A stretch of DNA of 64,000 nt from positions 1,364,001-1,428,000 of the forward strand of contig VNKQ01000008.1 in assembly GCA_016508695.1 (NCBI GenBank), read 5' to 3'. A program made the translations under genes and the position numbers. Positions 53,312-64,000 of the stretch are shown piece by piece. The notes under the pieces are model-generated. The model did no database searches and had not been told where the DNA came from. It was given only the letters and a program-made list of their open reading frames with translations. Position 1 is the stretch's first letter. The number at the start of each line of letters is the position of its first letter. This DNA comes from Hyphodiscus hymeniophilus (taxonomy: Eukaryota; Ascomycota; Leotiomycetes; Helotiales; Hyphodiscaceae).

Positions 53312-53898
53312 ATGGCAACCACAAGGACGCATACAATCCCACCTGGCCAGTACGCAGAGGCCATAAAGTACATAGTTTGCAAGCTCAGGGCCGAAGTCAC
53401 CCCGGAAGGCAACGTCTTAGGAGTCCGCTGGAAGCAATTGCGGGGCTGGATCATCGACCACATATCGGATCAGGACCGATTGAGCGACGACGACTACCTC
53501 GATCAACAAAAGGCATTAGCAGTAAACGTTCTTAAATATATGGAACAGGTATAGGTATTGAATACTTGCTCTTTGACAGGTCATTGACCATGGTCCAGGA
53601 ACGCATATTGAAAGGAGAAAAACACGGCGGCCACGGCTATTGGGTATTTCACCCTCAATGTAAAGTAGGGGAGAATATGGACGAGACTTCGGATAGTAGA
53701 ACACCTCCTCCGGCGGACAAGAAGACTACCCGGGTGCGCAACCTAGCTAACAACCCAATCGAAGTGGAAGGACTATTACAAGCAGACACAGAGGAGCAGA
53801 GTCGGTATACACTTCATTTGCTTCTTAGAACGGTTGCTGACCAGTTGAAGTACATGCAGATGCCTACGCCGAGGTATGCTGCAACTGAGATTCTATAA
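53312..53898 (+). CDS. Unrecognised small protein, possibly the 5' part of the next gene
   Basis: Two exons, 53312-53548 and 53599-53898, joined by a 50-bp GTATAG...CCAG intron, give 178 residues. Residues 1-80 look folded and helical (EAIKYIVCKLRAEV, VRWKQLRGWIIDHI). The rest is charged and disordered, with a helix TLHLLLRTVADQLKYM near the end. A good donor (AGGTATGC) lies at 53873 and a CTAG acceptor just before 53927. Joining them puts a TGA straight after the junction, so the gene either ends there (the spliced product ends at PTPR), stops at 53898, or continues into the following gene by a route I cannot resolve. Function unknown. Confidence 0.5.
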
Positions 53899-53926
53899 TG
53901 TCAATCCGCATGACTGACATATCTAG

Positions 53927-56204
53927 ATGACCAAACTTGCAAATCCTCTCCAACCAGATCTTGATGGAGCTCGAACACACAAGTCTCACCCGGCCACACC
54001 TAACAAAAAGCGTCGCCGGCCAGTCGAGATCAATGATAGCGATGGCTCAAGTTGTGACGCCACATTTAGCCCATCCAGAAGAGGATCCAACACCGCCTCA
54101 GAACCAGGTCGCATTTCTCTGCGGCTGGCTACACCCGAGGACAATCGAAGAGTCTCGGCTCCTTCTCATCTTGGTCATATCAGCCCAAACTATGCGAATA
54201 CCCCAAAGCGACGGCGATACGACGATCATAATTCAAGCGTGACTTTCAAACAAGAGAAAAACGTCAGTGGTCATCCTCTGTCGTATTGAAAACAGCTGAC
54301 CATGCTAGCAGATTTCCCCTCCTTGGATTCTTGCTGCATTAGAAGACTTGCGAGCAAAATATCCTGACGATGTTTTCACCCCGGATGGTAACTGCGTGAA
54401 GTGTCCAGACTGTGCCCATCGGGTATTCAACATGACTACGAAGACTGGCAAATTAAGTACCCGCAACTTGGAACAACACCTTAACGGCAACCAACACAAA
54501 AATAACGTCGCCGAGCGAATCGCAAGGGAAGTCAAGAAGGACATGATGGCAGAGTGTTCCTTCTCTTCGATGAATCCGTTCGTCAAGGACGCCTTGGTCA
54601 ATTTCCCCGCTCCAGAACCAATCCAATGTTTCAGTCTTCCAAGCATGCCCGGCAGTCCGTCTATTTCTAGCGACGGCGAGCCTAATCTCAAGCAGCTCAG
54701 AGCAGGAATGAATCATTACTTCGAGGCTGTCGAGAATGACAGCGCAGCTCGACGCTTGAGGACAACTTTGGTGGAACGGCGAGTGGCTGGATACGAGAAT
54801 CGCAACGAAGAGCGGTTTGAGACCCTGAAACAAACTTTGAAAGATATCAAGGAACATAAGCAGGAACAACACAAGAAGTTAGAAGACCATATCGCCGGTC
54901 ATAAAGAGCGCTGCGAGCGAATGGATGCCATAGTTATCGAATCACAAACGACAGCCAGAGAGCAGGCCACGACTATTGAGATCCTTGACGGACGAGTCAC
55001 AAAATCTGAGTCGAGATGTGATTCGAATCAATCAACAATAGATGAGATGGGCAAACGTATTTCAAAATCTGGTAAATTGTACTATGAACTCATGGGCCGA
55101 CAATCCGAATCTGAAGAGGCCTCGAAAAGGGAGGCTGAGAGGATGGCGAATTGGATAGATACATTTAAGGGAAGTCAAGAACTCATTGACGGAGCGTTGA
55201 ATCAGTTGCGTGCCCAAATTGCAGACTCGACCCTGCACCAGAAAGAGACTCTTGACAGATCAGCGGCAGATTTCAGTGCTCAAGTCACCCAGTCTGAGGC
55301 TCGCCAAAGAGTGCAGCTCCAGGATGTGAAGAGGCATTTCGCAGCCTCGGAAGGCACCGCCAGCGACCAGATCAGTAGCTTGAGAACAGAGGTCCAGGAA
55401 TTGAGGCAGGCGGTCGCTACTTCCGAAAGCAAGGCTATCAATCAGATCAGTGGCCTAAAGACGGGATTTCAGGCGATGAGGCAGAATATCGCTTCGTCGG
55501 ATGATACCGTTGCTAACCAGATCAGTGGCTTAGAAACAGAGCTTAAGGATACAAAACGGGAGCTCATTACCTCAGTAGACTCCTCAATTGAGCGTTTGAC
55601 TGGTTTGAAAGATGAGCTTGCTACACTGAAGCGCCACACCAAAGAGTCATTCAGCCCAGTCATGAATCGCGTCCTTTCCCTCGAACGCGCGAGAGGGAAT
55701 CAATATACACCTACGACTGGTTGTGGACCCGATTTTCAAGCTCGTATGATAGCTCTCGAACATGAACAGAAGAAGCAGGATGATGTCACAAATGATCTCG
55801 AGTCTCAAATGCAGATCCATTCCGATGAATTGCAAAGACGGCGCGATAGCGAAGATGCTCTTCGGCAAAGCTTTCTTGCTAGAATGGATGCCCATGTCAA
55901 GCAATCGTCAACCCAGCTTCAAAACCTGGAGGAAGTGATGAATGACAGAATCGGGGCTGTGGAGAGAGCAGGTTCAATAAGAATCAAAGAACTGGAGCAA
56001 GTCAACCAGGAGCAAGAGCAGAAGATCAGGGGTTACGACTCAGTTTTCCGCACCATGTTCGAAGAGCAGAATGAACTCGTCGAACACGTGAAGATGCTAG
56101 CTGAAACTGTTGAATCAATTAAATCGGAGAAGCGAAGGTCGAGATCGCCCAAAGCAAAGAAAGGAGGGACAAGGCAACGAACAGCTGGGCCACATCCGCT
56201 ATGA
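53927..56204 (+). CDS. Zinc-finger protein with long repeat-containing coiled coil
   Basis: Exons 53927-54262 and 54312-56204 (GTCAGT donor, GCAG acceptor) give 742 residues. Residues 1-110 are disordered and basic, with likely nuclear signals (NKKRRRP, PKRRRYDD). A zinc-finger-like unit follows: CVKCPDC, and after a 19-residue loop H-x5-H in LEQHLNGNQH. From about residue 250 to the end it is almost all coiled coil. Four tandem repeats of 25 residues lie at about residues 455-555, each with a QISxL or RLTGL core. The end is basic (KRRSRSPKAKKGG). No family recognised; a chromatin or nuclear structural role is only a guess. The 5' end is uncertain: the ATG at 53927 lies exactly at a splice acceptor, so earlier exons at 53312-53898 may belong to it. 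Confidence 0.6.
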
Positions 56205-57142
56205 AAAGTTGAGGGATGGAAAGTGATGGGCATCGTATTGCAATATTTACCATATCAATTGCTCGTAATTTCTTGCTAGAAGGAGCATGGATACTTCCAC
56301 AGGCAATCTATCTCATGTTTAGCTACATGGCGAAAATCCATCACCGCAAGGAACACTGTACTCATCACCATGAGACTCTTTGAATCTGGCAGTGATCAAG
56401 TCCACCACAAGTTTAGCGGCTAAGCGGCGACGCACCGCGGTTCGAGTCAGTTCCTGGCCATTCATTCCTTCGCTGCATGGACCGAGGAGATCACCCACAG
56501 AGAATGTCGTTTCTTCGCGTAAAGACACACTACACTCCACTGGCAGGCAGGGAGTAGAGACTGCTTACGTGGCTATAACAGCTCAATCCCAACCTCGTCG
56601 AAGTGCCTCGTCATTGTCTACTGTTTGTCGATGTTGAGCGGATAGCAGATGGATAGTGCAGACGATACATAATGTGCTTTTCCGCGTGTGAGGATGTAGC
56701 TTGCTCCGCGCCTCTAGCGGAACGCTCTAGCTGCGACGGGGATCGATTCAGTGCTCTCAATTATCCGTTGATGCCCAGCGGTACATACATACGGTCCATA
56801 TGTACGATCGGCAGGTAGGAGTATATCTCGAATGAGATCAGGGGATTTCCCAAAAAGAAAAAGAATCTTGAAGCGTAAAAGGGGACTCTGTTATTGCTGC
56901 GATCATGCGTTACTAAACAAGACTTATCTAAACACATCCAATCCAATTCGATCAACATTTCATTCATGCCGGAAATTCCGAGCTGCTGGACCAATTCTGA
57001 CCCCTATCCCTGATTCGTGTACCGTACATATATCATACACCGTGTTCAATCAACAGTTTTCCTCTGGGCTGCCTCTCAGTCCTCTCTTAGTCCGCGAACC
57101 GCACCCTGGAGGTCGCAGCAATCATGGATTAGAGATTCATAT
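56205..57142. other. Convergent intergenic region
   Basis: Between two genes that end facing each other. Frames of up to 85 codons on both strands have no motif. No tRNA was found despite a TTCGAGTC string near 56440, since the flanks do not form a T-stem. Confidence 0.55.
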
Positions 57143-59879
57143 CTATGTCGGCTGCTGTCCCACAAGCCCGCCATCGGGAACTGGCGTCGTGAGAGCCACT
57201 CGCCCATCCTCATTACAATCAGCGCACAGAACAGTAGTCGCAACCACCAGCGCCTCCGGCGTACAGACCGCAGCGTGACCGCCCGGGCTCGGCGCCTGGA
57301 CAGGCGGCGTCGGAGGGTGATCCGCGTCAACGGGCGGGATGCCCTCGTGCTGTAGCGCGACAGAATCAGCAGCGTAGAAAGAGAGGACGTATTCCGGGTT
57401 TAGCTGAACATCTCCCTGCGGTCCCGAGGCGCCTCCACATGTTTCCGTGCGTGTGAGCAGGCACGGACTGTTGCAGAACGACTCTGGGACGGACACGAGA
57501 GCGGCTTCTTCCGGCTGGTTAGCGCACCAGCAGTGGTCGGCGTAGATTGCGATGAAGAGGTCGTCGGAGCAGAGGCGGGCGCAGAGCCCGATGTCCACGG
57601 AGCCGGAGACGTACTGGTGGAAGCCGACGAGGCCGTTCTGGGAGGCTACGCACCCGCGGTACTTGTACGTCGGGACCTGAGGGGCGCTTGGTTGGTATGG
57701 CGGAGTCTCGTCCTCGCAGGGCTTGTCTGGAATCACCGCCCCGTCTGGTATCTCGAATACAGTGATCAGAAAGCCATTGCTCTCTAGGTCGTTTTCTTGC
57801 CTCTTGAGCAAGCTTGCTCCGGGAAGGGCGCCACCACACTGCTCGCTATTGTCACCTGGACAGGGGAGGTTACAGTCCTCGCTTGGAAATTGCGGGTTTG
57901 TGGCATCCAGGCTCTGAGCGCAGAAACATTCCTGCTCGAAAAGCCCGGCGTATCTGTAGTTCCTGCAACGGGAAAGACAGATATCCCAGTCCAATCTGCC
58001 GCTACGGAGAAGCGGGCTGAAGTTTGGTGAATACCGGAAGCAGCCAAGGTTTCTTATTGCTGGTGTCAGCGGAGTTGAAGTGGTTGCACTGGGAAGAGCG
58101 GTGGTTTGAGTGTTTAACGCAGTGGGTATGATGGACGTGGATGTGAAGGAGGCTTGGATTACGTGTTGACTGGCCCCTACAACTGAAAGCTGGGAGAATT
58201 GAGATGATTGTGCGCTGGTTGCCACACTGCTGTCCGAAAGTTTAACCGTTGATGCCGTTGTATTGGCGGATACTCTGGGAGACGAGACACTAGAGGATTG
58301 CCCAAATACCGAAGGGGCTGATAACACAGACAACGCTTTTGCCATAGAAGTGTATGCGGATGATGTGCCTTTGACTGATTGCGATACATTTCCTAGAGAA
58401 GAACCCATGATCTCTGTGGTGAATGCAGGTAGCAACGTTGGGACCGACGTGACAATAGGACTCTGTAGCGCAGAGCCAGTTTTCGACAAGGTAGGAATCA
58501 AATTTGACGATGAGGGCGCCAAATTTGTCGGGACGCTCATTATTGCCGAAGTAGCTATCCTCGTTGAAGTAGGTTGCATGGAGGAAACTGTCGTCGGCAG
58601 CACAAGACCATCAATTGTATACACTTTCACCGAATTGACCAGCCAATACCTATTCTCATTAGCTCCCCTTCCCCTACCGACATTCAATCGACTCACGCAT
58701 TCGTAAAGGCACTCGGATTGCCCGCCACATACGCCTCACAACTAGTCGCCAGATTCCTACACGTCTGGTCACTTGGCCAAGTAGCATCTCCATAATCACC
58801 ACAGAACGTCGTATCGAAGATAATCTGATTCTGGCCGAAATGGCTATCAATGTCACAGTTCGTCCCGCCTTGGAAATTAGCCTGGGGTTCTGTCCACGTG
58901 CTTGGATCGGGGGTCCCGTTGATTATGTTCTGAGGGATTGAGCCCCGGGGGAAGAACCATATCTTGATATGGTCGCTTGTCCATTCTGTTGCGAAGACAC
59001 CACCCCCGTTGGCGTTGAAGTCACTTCCATAAGTTGATGTCGAGTCGGCGAGGATGTTACAGCCAGCGTTGTAATTCACATTTGCATCGCAATCGGTACT
59101 TGTCAAGGTGCCGAGTTGTGGTTGAGGTGTCATGGTACAGCCGTCAGATCTATGGTTTTATCAGTGATGCTTCCATAGATAGATACGGGGGAAACTTGCG
59201 TATGAAGTGACATGAGATTCTGCTGAGCGCTGTTGACACCTGTATCTTTGTCAGAACGTCTTCTCTCATGTCTAGTTCGTGGGCACAATACCTTCAATAA
59301 TATCAATCTCGCCATTACTTGGCCAATTGGGACCCAGGGTCCAATCTATACTTGATCAGGACGATCTATCCTCTTTGTTTTCTCAAGGAACACTCACGAG
59401 CAGGCCATACTCCACAAATACCACCAGGCATATGAACGATATCACTAATGAACAAACCATGCGTCCAAGACTTTTGGCTCGATATCCGGACGCTTTTCCT
59501 ACCAGTCCCAGGGTATGTGAGGACGGTAACGTTGTCCACACCCATATAGGCCGCGCCATTCTGGTAATTAGGGTAAACATAGCCTTCCTCTCGAGCGAAA
59601 GCGAAGGCTTGGTAACTGCGAGTTTTAGATGGAGTTTGCGCTTGAGGGATAAATGGACTCACTTCACAAACCCGTTTGTCGGGTCGGGACCCTGGAGGAA
59701 TTGTATGTTAGCCTCCAGGAATAGTTTCATGTGGATGGGTAACTTGCAGTAAAGAAATCGAATCCATTGAAGAACGTTGAGCCGGAGTATGATGTGTCCA
59801 ACAAATAAGTACCTACTGACTGTGCTTGCACAGTGCAGAAGAATAAAGCGAAAATTGTAGTAAAGTGTGCCAAGGCCAT
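57143..59879 (-). CDS. Secreted GH16 glucanase-like enzyme with two WSC domains
   Basis: Seven exons, 59879-59748, 59691-59663, 59615-59398, 59345-59292, 59239-59200, 59149-58697 and 58649-57143, sum to 2433 bases and 810 residues. A signal peptide (MALAHFTTIFALFFCTVQAQ) leads into a GH16 domain with FFNGFDFFTGPDPTNGFV and the catalytic E-x-D-x-x-E in NGEIDIIEG. GH16 enzymes cleave or rearrange beta-1,3(4)-glucan. After it come a Ser/Thr-rich stalk (about residues 320-520), probably O-glycosylated, and two Cys-rich WSC domains (GCFRYSPNF..., GCVASQNGL...) that may bind wall polysaccharide. Introns 1 and 5 use GC donors (GCAAGT); with GT donors the frame is lost. The frame also opens upstream to 59909, but the signal peptide fixes the start at 59879. 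Confidence 0.87.
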
Positions 59880-60135
59880 TGAAGAAATCGAGAGCTCCAT
59901 TTCGTTCATCAGCTTGATGAAACGCGAAAGAAAAAAGAGGGGATCTACGTTTGATGACAGAGGGGTTTACACGATAGGAAATTGTAGGCAAGGGCGACGA
60001 CTATCCGCTCTCTGGAATTCAATCCCGCCTAATTTGTTTTCAAGCATGCCTGCTCCCTCCTGAAAATGAAACTATCGTTCAACATCCAATGGGAGCATCG
60101 TCCTAACTGGATAGTTGAAAAACAAGTGGTAAATT

Positions 60136-61345
60136 TCATCGAGGATTAGTTTGTTGTTGAAGATTTCGCCAAGTCTCCCATCCATAACTTCCTCTCTCGC
60201 CCCAAACAACCGCATAATGCCTGGCCAACATCTGCCACTCCTCCACCTCGTCAAGGCCTTCCAGCCCATCAACTCTTTCTCTTTCCTCAGTCGTGATCCA
60301 TTCCTCCCAGATGTTCTCGATTGTGATAGCGTTCGTCGATCCACCATCTCCGCCAAAACCGAGTTCCTTTAACCTTCCCAGCTGGTCTTCTAAAGCCTTA
60401 TATCGTTGCACCGTTGGCATGACAATCCCCCTCGTCGCAAGGTTTTCTACCATCATCTGCCCAAATGCATCGTCGACCCCTATCGGCTCATAAAGAATAA
60501 CTCCAATGCTCGGTATCCTGTCTGTGAACCACTTCAATACATCCTTGGCGACATCAACTTCCAAGTAACATAAACAGCACTCTGATATTATGAGTGTGGG
60601 CAGGTCCGCTTTTAGTCCTCGGAAAGAGCTCAATCCAGGTATAGAAGGTAGTTCCCGTAGGTCCAGAGGATGGCAGATATACCCCGCCTCCATCCCACCA
60701 CTTCTGTCTTTCACAGATCGTAGTAGCTGCCATTCCGCCTCTGCGATCCCTGGGCTTCCTGTATTTATAGGTGCAACGGTCTCTGCTCGCGCGATGGTTT
60801 CATCTCGAGATAAGGACTTATTGGACTCTACGATGTGGCATTTCGCCGCGCAGACAGCCGGAAAGTCGAATTCGTGGTAGATAACATTATGATGGCGGTT
60901 TTGCGCTCGTAGCCGGAAATACCGTGTGTCGGTCCCTGCACCGAGGGATACTATTTGTTTTAATTCTGGTTCTTGGGAGGAAGGTGACAAGAAGGCATCG
61001 ATGAGGATGTCGAGTGCGTTGGTGCGCGCGTATGTTCCTTCACAGAGCAATTAGCTATATCGTCTTTTTCGGACGAGAAATTGAAACACACAGACCTCGA
61101 TTGATAATAGGCAGTCGTCTTGTTCCTTGCCCGTTGACAAAAAAAGGCGCAAATGGGTCGTCCAAGTATCCCATGGAGACAGCACTGAGTCGGGATACTG
61201 CTGCATCAGTGTCCGTGGCCTGGATGCTCAGGTCTCTGCGTGAAGCTGCTGATAGCTGCGTTGAGCCACCTCGACCTCTGCCTCTGCCTCGAGATCGGGG
61301 ACCGCCTCGTGAGGAGAGAAGATTGGGGATCTGGGAGGAGGACAT
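60136..61345 (-). CDS. PPM1: Leucine carboxyl methyltransferase (PP2A methylation)
   Basis: Two exons, 61345-61096 and 61037-60136, sum to 1152 bases and 383 residues. Ppm1/LCMT1 methylates the C-terminal leucine of the PP2A catalytic subunit with S-adenosylmethionine and so controls subunit assembly, in the cytosol. The N-terminus has an Arg/Gly-rich stretch (RSRGRGRGRGG), then GYLDDPFAPFFV and, across the intron, NRGTYARTNALD. The SAM site is IVSLGAGTDTRYFRL with the acidic residue in YHEFDF. LIISECCLCYLEVDVA and VILYEPIG complete the fold. The family is about 330-400 residues, so this is full length. Confidence 0.88.
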
Positions 61346-62020
61346 TGCGCTTTGTTGGAGTGGTAATGATGGTGATGGTTGGTTGAGGATTGCGTAAGGC
61401 TGTCGGGTAAAGTACTGGTACTCGAGTAAGGCTGTATGGACGGGGTTTTTCGGTGGGGTGGGAAGGCTGAAATTTACCTTCCGAGCATAAGTCTTTTGAT
61501 GAAGTTCCCCCCAACTTTTATGATTTCAGTTGCCAGTTGCATTTCCCTCGAACATTGTCGTGAAGGGGTTTTGGGAAGTAACCAGAAGTCTGGAAGTTGC
61601 CAAAAGGCTCGTTCGTTACTTCCAGTGTTCGTTTACTGTTGAGAGCCTCAGCAAGCTTTCTCCAAAAGCCAAGACAAATATTGTGCAATGCACACATACC
61701 AAGCTTTTGGAGTCCAAGAGCGCCTAAGAACCCCAAGAAAGGCCCGCGGCTGCATTACAGACTGCGGTGCGATGTCCCAGCGGACAGGTCGAGGTAGAGA
61801 CTGTGTAACGGCGAACTGTAACGACGGAATGTAGCGTGGACAGAATGTTTTATCCAGGCAAGGGTACAGTGATGGAGAGCAAGAGCAAATCCATCTCTCG
61901 CGAGTCTCCCCCCGCAGATCCGATTCGATCATACTCGAGGGGTTGTTGACCTTGCTTGCTTGAGGACGTCCAATATTGTGCTCCGCTGCGCAATAGCTAC
62001 ACTATCCAGCGATACAAACC

Positions 62021-62053
62021 ACAATACAATACAATACAATTCAATACAATACA
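62021..62053 (+). repeat. ACAAT pentanucleotide repeat
   Basis: About six units of ACAAT, with one imperfect unit (TCAAT), lie in the region upstream of the SUN gene. Confidence 0.9.
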
Positions 62054-62114
62054 AGTATAAGTATCCCTTGCTCGTCGCTGCTCCTTTAGCCCTGAATCAT
62101 AGATCTGAGGTTTT

Positions 62115-62148
62115 CGTCTTTGTTCTCGTCCTCGTCCTCGTCCTCGAT
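62115..62148 (+). repeat. TCGTCC hexanucleotide repeat
   Basis: Units of CTCGTC repeat four to five times imperfectly. In one frame they would encode a Val/Leu string, which explains a spurious hydrophobic frame here. Confidence 0.8.
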
Positions 62149-62827
62149 CATATTGCGTTGAATATTTTGAACAAGAGCGAACTCCTACAAACCTACCCTA
62201 CCCTATTTGGCCTTGTCGTCCAATACTGGCTGGTATCAGTCGCCAACCAAGTCACCTCATCTCATCTCGTCTCATCTCCACGAAGCAGTGAGGCTCTTAA
62301 GCGTAATAACCTCTATTCTCCAACGGGAGCTGCCCGACGCCTCCTTTTCCTCATTAAATCTCTGCTCTGCTACCGGCGCCAAGATGGTCCGGGGGGAGAA
62401 TTGAAGAAGGAAGCTCATCCTCATCGTCGCCGCCATAACTGGACTGATTGGGTTTGGGGTGAGAAGTCACATGGGATTGGATAATCCAGCCCAACATTCA
62501 TCGAAATTGAACACAGGGGTTGATCAATGGGGGATCGGTTCCCTTGCTCCATCTGATTGGACCGATGAGAGATTAAAGCCGGCAGCTAGTCAGGAACCCA
62601 GCTAGCCAGGGCAAGTTGCTTCAAACGCGTCTGGGGCATGTGCCCCGCTTGGCGGAACACAAGACTTCTGATTGGCCCAGATGCCGCAGGAAGGAATTGG
62701 AGATGAACTGCAATTTCCCTCACCTTAGCCCAGTTGGCCCAGAGGGCGGACTCTCTCTCGGATCTCTCCCTCATTCGGGCAGGATCAGTGCGAGAGAGTG
62801 ATGGTTCTCCTCTCCTCCACCAGTTCT

Positions 62828-62828
<1 letters not shown>

Positions 62829-62858
<30 letters not shown>
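62829..62858 (+). repeat. CT dinucleotide microsatellite
   Basis: About 15 units of CT, in the pyrimidine-rich upstream region of the SUN gene and about 375 bases before its start codon. Confidence 0.95.
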
Positions 62859-62860
<2 letters not shown>

Positions 62861-62914
62861 TCACTCAGCCTTCGTTCTACATTCTTCATCCTTTTCTTCT
62901 TGCATCATCAGGTT

Positions 62915-62927
62915 CCCCCCCCCCCCA
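62915..62927 (+). repeat. C homopolymer run
   Basis: A run of about 12 C's follows the CT tract. Together they form a long CT-rich element upstream of the SUN gene. Confidence 0.8.
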
Positions 62928-63234
62928 CACTCCTTTACGGCAGCTTCGTCGGCCATCACTCTCCTTAACATCTTTATCGTCGCCCATTCACAAAATCGTC
63001 ACCAAGTCTCTCGTTCTCGCCCATTCGTTTCTATTTGGATATCTGTTGAGGGGAAAGAAGGTCGCGCCCGAAAGGAATCGTAACACCTAGCTCGAAAAAG
63101 AGTCAACAACATATCACAACAAAAACAACAAAAACAACACAACACAACACGTCTCTGCGCGAGATATCAATCCCGACTCTCAATATAACCTGGTGGGAAC
63201 TGGCTCATAACAAGTCCGTTCAATCGCAGTCACC

Positions 63235-64000
63235 ATGAAGTTCTTGGATATCGAGGCCGCACTTGGCACGGCCATCCTCCTCTTGTCGCTACCATGTAAC
63301 GCGAAACATAGTCACCGTTTGCAGCATTTCGAGGTTATGGAGAAGAGACACGACCACGGCAGGTTACACGCATCGCCCCGAGCGGAGGGAATTGAGGTTT
63401 CTATGGTGCAGAAGCGCGGGACATGCGAGTTCCCGTCGGATGCTGGATTAGTTGCGGTCACACCTGGGTCGTCGAATGCAGGATGGGCCATGAGCCCTGA
63501 TCAGTCCTGCTCCCCTTCCGGGTGGTGTCCCTTTGCTTGCCCTCCAGGTAAAGTCATGGCTCAATGGAATCCCCAAGCAACCTCATACACCTACCCGCAG
63601 TCTATGGTACGCTCTGCTGTCGCCGATCGCGAATGATTGCTAACATTGGACAGGACGGAGGATGTTACTGCGACGAGAATGGAGAAGTCAGCAAGCCTTT
63701 CCCTGACCAAGAGTACTGTGTGGATGGGACCGGGGCCGTGGCTGCGCAGAACGAATGTTCAGAAGGTGTCGCGTTCTGTCAGACTGTTCTCCCTGGCAAT
63801 GAAGCTATGTTGATCCCAACGGAGGTGGGTGCTGGAAGCACTGTCACTCTAGCGATTCCTGGCCCAAGTTACTGGGTCAGCACTGCTTCTCAGTATGTAT
63901 TCCTTTCATGATTTCTAGCCACAGCTAACCATGTTTAGCTTCTACGTCAACCCACCAGGAGTCAGTATTGACGATGGCTGTGTCTGGGGTGATGGATCCC
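63235..64000 (+). CDS. SUN-family cell-wall protein, 5' part
   Basis: Exons 63235-63606, 63654-63892 and 63939 onward; the gene runs off the window. It belongs to the fungal SUN family (Sim1/Uth1/Sun4-like), secreted wall proteins linked to septation and glucan remodelling. A signal peptide (ILLLSLPCNA) is followed by a KR-type processing region (EKRHDHG, VQKRG). The SUN domain then starts with the cysteine-rich CEFPSDAGLVAVTPG, WAMSPDQSCSPSGWCPFACPPG, GGCYCDENG and CVDGTGAVAAQNECS. The third exon begins with FYVNPPGVSIDDGCVWG. Both introns are phase-consistent. The long repeat-rich leader upstream suggests a strong promoter. Confidence 0.85.

Larger units (their letters stand above)
61346..63234. 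other. Long divergent region with simple repeats upstream of the SUN gene
   Basis: Nearly 1.9 kb between the divergent PPM1 and SUN-family genes. It holds four simple-sequence tracts (CAATA-type, CTCGTC-type, CT and a C-run). The plus-strand frame at 61960-62484 is built on these tracts and is not a gene. Close to the SUN start lie pyrimidine-rich and CAACA-rich leaders, typical of highly expressed fungal genes. Confidence 0.6.

Noticed and set aside
56395..56470. Possible tRNA (GCGGTTCGAGTC)
   Set aside because: No T-stem pairing and no cloverleaf partner sequences.
61960..62484. 174-codon plus-strand frame
   Set aside because: Its hydrophobic part comes from the TCGTCC and ACAAT simple repeats; no recognisable domain.

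Overview
The window is nuclear DNA of a filamentous ascomycete (Pezizomycotina). Most genes carry short spliceosomal introns of about 45-125 bp. The families present are typical of this group: a PTH11-like rhodopsin-domain membrane protein, 2EXR-domain proteins, a HET-domain protein, a GH16 enzyme with WSC domains, a SUN-family wall protein, and a secreted FAD-linked oxidase. A Leotiomycete is my guess from the protein flavour; the sequence does not prove it. I saw no rRNA or tRNA gene, no CRISPR array and no intact transposon.

Layout. 0-10 kb: a PTH11-like receptor, a fused thioredoxin/transglutaminase-like protein, a 7-exon ALDH3-type aldehyde dehydrogenase and an alpha/beta hydrolase. 10-23 kb: a GT31-like glycosyltransferase with a very long charged insertion, two tiny membrane-protein candidates, a 933-residue protein of unrecognised family built from internal repeats, and a 1056-residue F-box protein. 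23-35 kb is sparser: 2EXR genes (one with a broken frame), a multi-pass membrane protein, a HET protein, a decayed Myb/SANT-like ORF and a class II aldolase. 35-48 kb: the tRNA m5C methyltransferase TRM4/NCL1, a diverged pair of 2EXR paralogues, an FAD monooxygenase, diphthine synthase DPH5 head-to-head with the splicing factor SNU23, and a conserved fungal protein. 48-64 kb: a second aldehyde dehydrogenase next to a secreted FAD oxidase, a zinc-finger/coiled-coil protein with tandem 25-residue repeats, a secreted GH16-WSC protein with two GC-AG introns, the PP2A leucine carboxyl methyltransferase PPM1, and the 5' part of a SUN-family protein that runs off the end.

Exon structures were built by hand by joining frames at GT-AG (rarely GC-AG) sites and checking that the summed exon length is a multiple of three and that the joined protein reads like its family. 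DPH5, SNU23, TRM4 and PPM1 are conserved housekeeping genes of translation, splicing and signalling. The HET, 2EXR, oxidase and cell-wall genes are the accessory component. Two genes read correctly only if one C is added to a C-run, which suggests base-calling errors or recent mutations at homopolymers.

I did not find an obvious multi-gene novel system. The best leads are the Trx-transglutaminase fusion, the repeat-built 933-residue protein, the repeated GGLL motif in the receptor tail, the GC-AG introns and the local set of 2EXR genes.
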